From Deltaproteobacteria bacterium (GTDB taxonomy: Bacteria > Desulfobacterota > Desulfomonilia > UBA1062), in assembly GCA_018434685.1 (NCBI GenBank), contig JAHDOV010000019.1, positions 80,734 to 144,733 on the forward strand: DNA of 64,000 nucleotides. The letters are read 5' to 3'. Shown piece by piece: positions 59,506-64,000 of the stretch. The notes under the pieces are model-generated. The model did no database searches. It worked only from the letters and a program-made list of their open reading frames with translations, and was not told where the DNA came from. The translations under genes were made by a program, and so were the position numbers. Each line of letters starts with the position of its first letter. The first letter of the stretch is position 1.

Positions 59506-62127
59506 ATGAATGACCATATGAAAACGAAAAAACAGCATGATAACAAGCAGGTTATCAAAGACAGGCCAAACATGACAGAGCATGTCCCCGAGACAACAGA
59601 TCTTTACCAGTGTCTCTTCAATCTCTTCCCTGACGCGGTCTTTCTCGAAGCCGAGGACGGAAGAATCCTCGAATGTAATGAAAAGGCGCTCGGCATGTAC
59701 GGGTATACCAAGGAGGAGATGCTCGGGTTAAGGGTCAAAGACCTGATCCACGAACAGGTGACCGATGTCTTTCCGGACATATTCGATGAAAAGAACATCA
59801 CAGAAGGCGTGTTTGTCTGGATCAGCAGCAGGAGGAAGAACGGGTCCATCTTTCCCATCCAGTACAGCAATCAGATCATCTCGATAAACGGAGAAAAGCG
59901 CATCCTCGCATTTGTTCGCGATGTATCCGAACACTACTGGCGGAAACACTACCTTCACCATAACTGGAAGGACAGGATTCCCTGGTCGACCCAGGGAGTC
60001 CCGATACTGAGCCTCACATGGGAGCGGCGGGGTGATACCTTTGTGCTCATCGGGTTTGACGAGCGTGCTCTGCCCGCGACGAAAAATCGGATCCAGAACT
60101 ATATCGGCAAGACGATCCATGAACTCTATTCGGACAGGCCGGACATTTTCGAGGATTTCAACCGATGCTTCCGGGATCGTTCGATCCTGCGGCGAAAAAC
60201 GATCTATACCATGTTTTCCACCGGCCAGGAGATCATAGCCGAGCTCACCTATGTATTCATACCCGCGAACCTCGTGATCATGCATCTGGAGGACTTCACG
60301 GAGAGAGATCAGTCCGAGGCCCTCAATCAGAGCCTGGTGAGGGGTTCTCCGGTGGGTCTCTGTCTCGTGCAGGACGGGAGATTCAGTTTCGTGAATCCCA
60401 AATTGCAGGAATATTCAGGCTATACCGAGTCTGAACTCTCAGGGCTCGATCCGTATATGCTGGTACATCCGGACGACTGGCCCCTGATTCGCGACCTCCT
60501 GGAAAGCATCCCCCGGATCGATATGACCGGCATGCCCATCGAGCTGCGCATATTGAGAAAAGACGGGGGCATCACGTGGTCGATGGTTACGGCGACCTCG
60601 ATCTTCTACAGGCAGAAACAGGCTGCCCTGTTCAATTTCATCGACATTTCAGAGCTCAAACAGGCCAGGGAGAAGCTCGATGAGATCACCTCGTTGCAAT
60701 CCTCCATCATGGATGCCATTCCCCATGCGGTCATCGGTCTCGAAGACCGGACGATCGTGTTTGCCAACCATGCCGTCGGGTCAGTGTTCGGGTGGACGGC
60801 AGACGAACTCATCGGCAAGAGCATGCGGGTGCTCTTCCGCTCCAAGCAGGAGTACGATAAGGAAGGCAAGAAATTTTATTCCGTGTTGAAGAAAAGACGC
60901 ACCCACTCGCTGGAATTCACCTACCGGCATAAAGATGGACACGATGTTAACTGCATCACCAGTGTTTCGCGGATCAGCGACACGAAAGACGACACCCGTA
61001 TCGTTGCCACCCATACGGATATTACTGAAAAGAAGCTCGCGGACGAATATCTCAGGGAAAGTCAGCGGACACTGTCCACCCTGATGGGGAATCTGCCCGG
61101 CATGGCATACCGGTGCAGGAATGACAGGAACTGGACCATGGAATTCGTCAGCGGAGGCAGCTTCGAGCTGACCGGTTACAAGCCCGAGGAGCTCATAGAC
61201 AACAGCAAGGTATCCTACGGCCAGCTGATTCACCCGCAGGACCGGGATATGGTGTGGCAGGCGGTGCAGCGAGCCGTGAAGAAGAATGATCATTATCAGA
61301 TGCTCTACCGCATTGTAACCGCAACCAAAAGCGTCCGCTGGGTCTGGGAGCGGGGCCAGGGGATCTACTCGGATAAGGGCGATCTCATCGCGCTGGAGGG
61401 GTTCCTCTCCGATATGACCGAGCAGAAACACGCGGAGGAGCAGCTGGAGTATTCACGGAAACAGCTCAGCATCCATGCCGACCATCTGCATACCCTGCTC
61501 GAGGGAGAGCGTACCGAGATCGCCCGGGAGATTCATGACGAGCTCGGACAGATCCTGACAGCGCTGAAGATGGATCTGTTCTGGCTGAACAAGAAGCTCC
61601 CGGAAGGCTGTGATGCCATGGTGGAGAAGATCGCCTCCATGATGCAGCTCATCGATTCCACCATACGGACCGTTGAGCGCATCCTCGTGGCCCTCCGGCC
61701 GGCAATGCTCGACGACCTTGGGCTGACCTCGGCCATTGAGTGGCTGGCCGAGGAATTCCAGAGCAGGACAGGGGTGATCTGCGAGGGAATACTCGAACCC
61801 ACGCCTGAAAACCTCATCACTGACGAGAAGGTATCAACGGCACTCTTTCGTATCTGCCAGGAGGCGCTCACGAATATAACCCGGCATGCCCAGGCGACCA
61901 GGACGGAGATCGTGCTGAGAATCCAGGACAACCACGTGGAGCTGAAGGTGAGCGACAATGGCATCGGCATTTCCAAGGAGGATGTCAGGAAGTCCGATTC
62001 ATTCGGGGTTCTCGGCATCAAGGAACGGGTCAATCTCCTCGGGGGAAAGGTGAATATCGTGGGCAGAAAAGGCAGGGGAACCGTTCTCAGGGTGCGTATC
62101 CCTCTGAAGGCCGCTGCCACTGACTGA
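59506..62127 (+). CDS. Multi-PAS sensor histidine kinase, NarL-partner (HisKA_3) type
   Basis: The 873-residue protein has about five PAS-like domains: near 30-150, 165-275 (degenerate), 280-390, 400-515 and 520-645. A HisKA_3 dimerisation domain has His 677 in EIAREIHDELGQILTALKMD, and a HATPase domain of the NarX/DesK class has ALFRICQEALTNITRHAQA and LKVSDNGIGISKED. There is no membrane helix, so it senses a cytosolic signal such as redox or an aromatic substrate. Kinases of this class pair with NarL-family regulators, but none is adjacent. A terminator follows. The glycyl-radical enzyme gene 370 bases downstream is the obvious candidate target. An ATG at 59518 is an equally good start. 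Confidence 0.92.
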   Translation: MNDHMKTKKQHDNKQVIKDRPNMTEHVPETTDLYQCLFNLFPDAVFLEAEDGRILECNEKALGMYGYTKEEMLGLRVKDLIHEQVTDVFPDIFDEKNITEGVFVWISSRRKNGSIFPIQYSNQIISINGEKRILAFVRDVSEHYWRKHYLHHNWKDRIPWSTQGVPILSLTWERRGDTFVLIGFDERALPATKNRIQNYIGKTIHELYSDRPDIFEDFNRCFRDRSILRRKTIYTMFSTGQEIIAELTYVFIPANLVIMHLEDFTERDQSEALNQSLVRGSPVGLCLVQDGRFSFVNPKLQEYSGYTESELSGLDPYMLVHPDDWPLIRDLLESIPRIDMTGMPIELRILRKDGGITWSMVTATSIFYRQKQAALFNFIDISELKQAREKLDEITSLQSSIMDAIPHAVIGLEDRTIVFANHAVGSVFGWTADELIGKSMRVLFRSKQEYDKEGKKFYSVLKKRRTHSLEFTYRHKDGHDVNCITSVSRISDTKDDTRIVATHTDITEKKLADEYLRESQRTLSTLMGNLPGMAYRCRNDRNWTMEFVSGGSFELTGYKPEELIDNSKVSYGQLIHPQDRDMVWQAVQRAVKKNDHYQMLYRIVTATKSVRWVWERGQGIYSDKGDLIALEGFLSDMTEQKHAEEQLEYSRKQLSIHADHLHTLLEGERTEIAREIHDELGQILTALKMDLFWLNKKLPEGCDAMVEKIASMMQLIDSTIRTVERILVALRPAMLDDLGLTSAIEWLAEEFQSRTGVICEGILEPTPENLITDEKVSTALFRICQEALTNITRHAQATRTEIVLRIQDNHVELKVSDNGIGISKEDVRKSDSFGVLGIKERVNLLGGKVNIVGRKGRGTVLRVRIPLKAAATD

Positions 62128-62188
62128 TGCCGGGACAGATTGAGACCGGCCGTGAAGACCTGGAAGCCGCTCCTGTACGGATCTGGAA

Positions 62189-62217
62189 GGGCCGCGGTAA
62201 ACACCGCAGCCCTTTTT
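62189..62217 (+). terminator. Rho-independent terminator of the NarL-type kinase gene
   Basis: GGGC and GCGGT pair with ACCGC and GCCC around an AAAC loop, followed directly by TTTTT (62213-62217). It lies 62 bases past the stop codon. Confidence 0.85.
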
Positions 62218-62497
62218 AGCCGTGACCCGGGTGAATCCCAGACGTGACGCGAATGAGGAAAGTCTCTGGCTTTGTTGCCTTATTTTCAGGATAATTCCGG
62301 GTCAGGCAGAACAGCCCGCCGCGAACCGGCTGCCCAGGCCTACAAAAAGTAGGTGTTTGTCTTACCTAGAACCTGCTTTCTCTTACACTTCAAAAGGTCT
62401 TGTTCTGAAAGAAGATTCAGGGCTGCGCCGATAGATCATTAACTCGTTTCTATGGTTATCATTCCGTTAAAAGAATGTAAACGCGGGGGGAAAACGT
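62218..62497. other. Upstream region of the glycyl-radical enzyme gene
   Basis: About 280 bases without a gene. It contains a small hairpin CCTACAAAAAGTAGG (62340-62354) and an AT-rich segment before a G-rich Shine-Dalgarno-like run (GGGGGG, 62485-62490). I found no sigma-54 promoter. Confidence 0.4.
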
Positions 62498-64000
62498 ATG
62501 TCAAAAGCATTAACCATAGAACAGCGAGAAGTCATTGGTGCACCTTCCACTTCACGGGTTGAGAAACGCTACCAGGAACTTCTTGATCATGAACCATGCA
62601 TTGACTCGGAAAGAGCAGTATTGTTCACTGATTACATGAAGCAGCATTGGACCGAGCCCAGATATCTGAGGGCCGGCGGGGCCTTGAAGCACGTACTCTC
62701 CAATCTCACGGCGCGGATCTGGGATGATGAGCTCATCGTTGGCAACTGCTCGCGATATTTCAAGGGAACCCAGGTGTATCCTGAATATGAATGCTGGATG
62801 ATGGAAGGGTTCAAGAAGATCAAGCGCGAAGAAGAGCGCTACATGGAAGGCACCCTGCAGGAAAGAAAGGGTGATCGCCTGGGCATCTACCTGATCTATC
62901 CCGATGACAAAGAGCAGATCCTCGATGTTGCCAAGTTCTGGGAAGGAAAAGACTGGAGAACGCTGGCCGAAAAATATCTGCGCGAAACCAAGAAGGATTT
63001 CGATCTCGTCGAGAAGTGGATGCAGCAGCTTGTGTTCCTGCGGTTCATGTTCGACGTTCCCGAGGGGCGTCTGATCGTTGACTACCAGAAAATCATCGAC
63101 GAGGGTGTCGAGGGGCTCATCAAGAGGATCGACGGCAAGATCGCCGGGCTCGGAGACCTGAACACCAAGGAATCGTTCGACAAATATAACTTCTACCAGG
63201 GAGTGAAAATGGCCCTGGAAGGCCTTGTTGCCTATGCCGAAAACCATGCAAAAGAGGCCGAGCGTCTCGCTGCCGAATGCAAAGATGCCACCCGCAAAAA
63301 AGAACTTCTCGAGATCGCCAGGATCTGCCACAAGGTTCCCAACAAGCCTGCCGACACCTTCCGCGAAGCCGTACAGTCATTCTGGTTCACGCATGTGGTT
63401 CTCTTCACCGAGCTCAACGGCCGCGGCATTTCTCCGGGTCGTTTCGACCAGTACATGTACCGGCCATTCAAGGCCGACTATGAAGCCGGCAACATCACCG
63501 AGCAGGAAACCCTGGAACTTCTCGAGCTGCTGCGAATCAAGTGCGGCGAGATCAGCCGTGCCCATGCCACCTTTACCGAATCCTATCTTGGCGGCAGCGT
63601 TTATCAGAACGTGACCCTGGGCGGGGTTGACCGCTACGGCAAGCCCTGTGACAATGAGCTGTCGAAGATGTTCCTCCAGGCAGGCATCAATGTGAAGACC
63701 TGGCAGCCCACCATCTCGGTCCGCTGGCGCGAGGACATGAGCGAGGACTTCAAACATATGGCAATTGACTGCATCAAGGCCGGTTCGGGCTACCCAGCGC
63801 TCTTCAATGATACGCTCGCCACCGAGCGCTTCGTCAAGGTGACCGGGGCCAATATCGAAGACGCGCGCGACTGGGCGCCATGCGGATGCGTCGACATGCA
63901 GATCTGCGGCAAGCGTATGCCCATGTATTCTGTCCCCCATACCAATAATCTCAAGATCTTCGAGCTCGTTCTCAATCACTTTGTGAATCCGGTCACCGGC
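62498..64000 (+). CDS. Glycyl-radical enzyme (pyruvate formate-lyase-like), N-terminal part
   Basis: The gene starts at 62498 and is still open at the right edge; about 501 residues are visible. The protein has the PFL-like fold of diol dehydratase-type glycyl-radical enzymes: RYLRAGGALKHVLSN, then IVGNCSRYFKGTQVYPEYE, ADTFREAVQSFWFTHVVLF and GRFDQYMYRPF. The catalytic Cys is in DWAPCGCVDMQ, where dehydratases and eliminases have GC-x-E; here Glu is Asp. That argues against a plain glycerol/diol dehydratase and leaves decarboxylases, fumarate-adding enzymes or uncharacterised groups open. The glycine-radical motif lies outside the window, and no activating enzyme is visible. The protein is oxygen-sensitive and marks an anaerobe. 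Confidence 0.88.
   Translation, partial: MSKALTIEQREVIGAPSTSRVEKRYQELLDHEPCIDSERAVLFTDYMKQHWTEPRYLRAGGALKHVLSNLTARIWDDELIVGNCSRYFKGTQVYPEYECWMMEGFKKIKREEERYMEGTLQERKGDRLGIYLIYPDDKEQILDVAKFWEGKDWRTLAEKYLRETKKDFDLVEKWMQQLVFLRFMFDVPEGRLIVDYQKIIDEGVEGLIKRIDGKIAGLGDLNTKESFDKYNFYQGVKMALEGLVAYAENHAKEAERLAAECKDATRKKELLEIARICHKVPNKPADTFREAVQSFWFTHVVLFTELNGRGISPGRFDQYMYRPFKADYEAGNITEQETLELLELLRIKCGEISRAHATFTESYLGGSVYQNVTLGGVDRYGKPCDNELSKMFLQAGINVKTWQPTISVRWREDMSEDFKHMAIDCIKAGSGYPALFNDTLATERFVKVTGANIEDARDWAPCGCVDMQICGKRMPMYSVPHTNNLKIFELVLNHFVNPVTG

Noticed and set aside
62498..64000. Benzylsuccinate or alkylsuccinate synthase large subunit
   Set aside because: The neighbouring kinase type fits and Asp replaces the dehydratase Glu, but no small subunits or activase are visible and I cannot align the active site, so only the superfamily is called.

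Overview
The window is about 64 kb of gene-dense, GC-rich bacterial chromosome. The gene content points to an anaerobic member of the Desulfobacterota (former Deltaproteobacteria): a glycyl-radical enzyme, a fumarate-reductase-type flavoprotein, a peroxiredoxin whose peroxidatic residue is encoded by an in-frame TGA read as selenocysteine, CoA-disulfide-reductase-like flavoproteins, an ether-lipid-synthase-like protein and long PAS-type sensor kinases. The class-level assignment is inference. I see no rRNA, complete tRNA, CRISPR array, integrase or transposase.

Layout. 1-5 kb: the tail of a flavoprotein, an orphan ABC substrate-binding protein, a GNAT-histone-deacetylase fusion and a CorA transporter. 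5-11 kb: a FadR-type regulator with its palindromic operator, a glycerol-3-phosphate dehydrogenase and an alkyl-DHAP-synthase-like protein in one operon, convergent with a long-chain acyl-CoA synthetase; together these could feed ether-lipid synthesis. 11-19 kb: a leftward tetR-tolC-acrB-acrA operon followed by an LpxR-type lipid A deacylase, with paired palindromes over the promoter. 19-27 kb: a B12-binding radical SAM protein, a DegP-like protease without PDZ, aspartate kinase, a repeat-rich intergenic stretch, a secreted unknown protein and a secreted lipase. 27-33 kb: a thiol-redox neighbourhood with a CoA-disulfide reductase-rhodanese fusion, an Fsr-like MFS transporter, a J-domain protein, a second CoA-disulfide-reductase-like flavoprotein and the selenoprotein peroxiredoxin.

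33-41 kb: a leftward histidine kinase/response regulator pair diverges from an EF-hand protein and a NodT-MacA-MacB(ATPase)-MacB(permease) efflux operon. A 47-bp sequence occurs twice, 45 of 47 identical: in the divergent control region, and just after the last efflux gene, where it precedes an unannotated 27-codon membrane-peptide ORF. I read this as one small regulon and as the best candidate for an undescribed system here. 41-53 kb: a structured leader, a VIT/von Willebrand A protein, and two large secreted beta-helix proteins with choice-of-anchor-U-like ends, one of 2041 residues carrying seven near-identical 73-residue repeats. 53-64 kb: a hybrid PAS sensor kinase, a fusion of a catalytically degraded metallophosphoesterase with a GT4 glycosyltransferase, two small proteins, a NarL-type PAS kinase and the start of a glycyl-radical enzyme that runs off the window.

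All coordinates, start choices, motifs and repeats were read by eye. Family names rest on recognised motifs, not on database searches.
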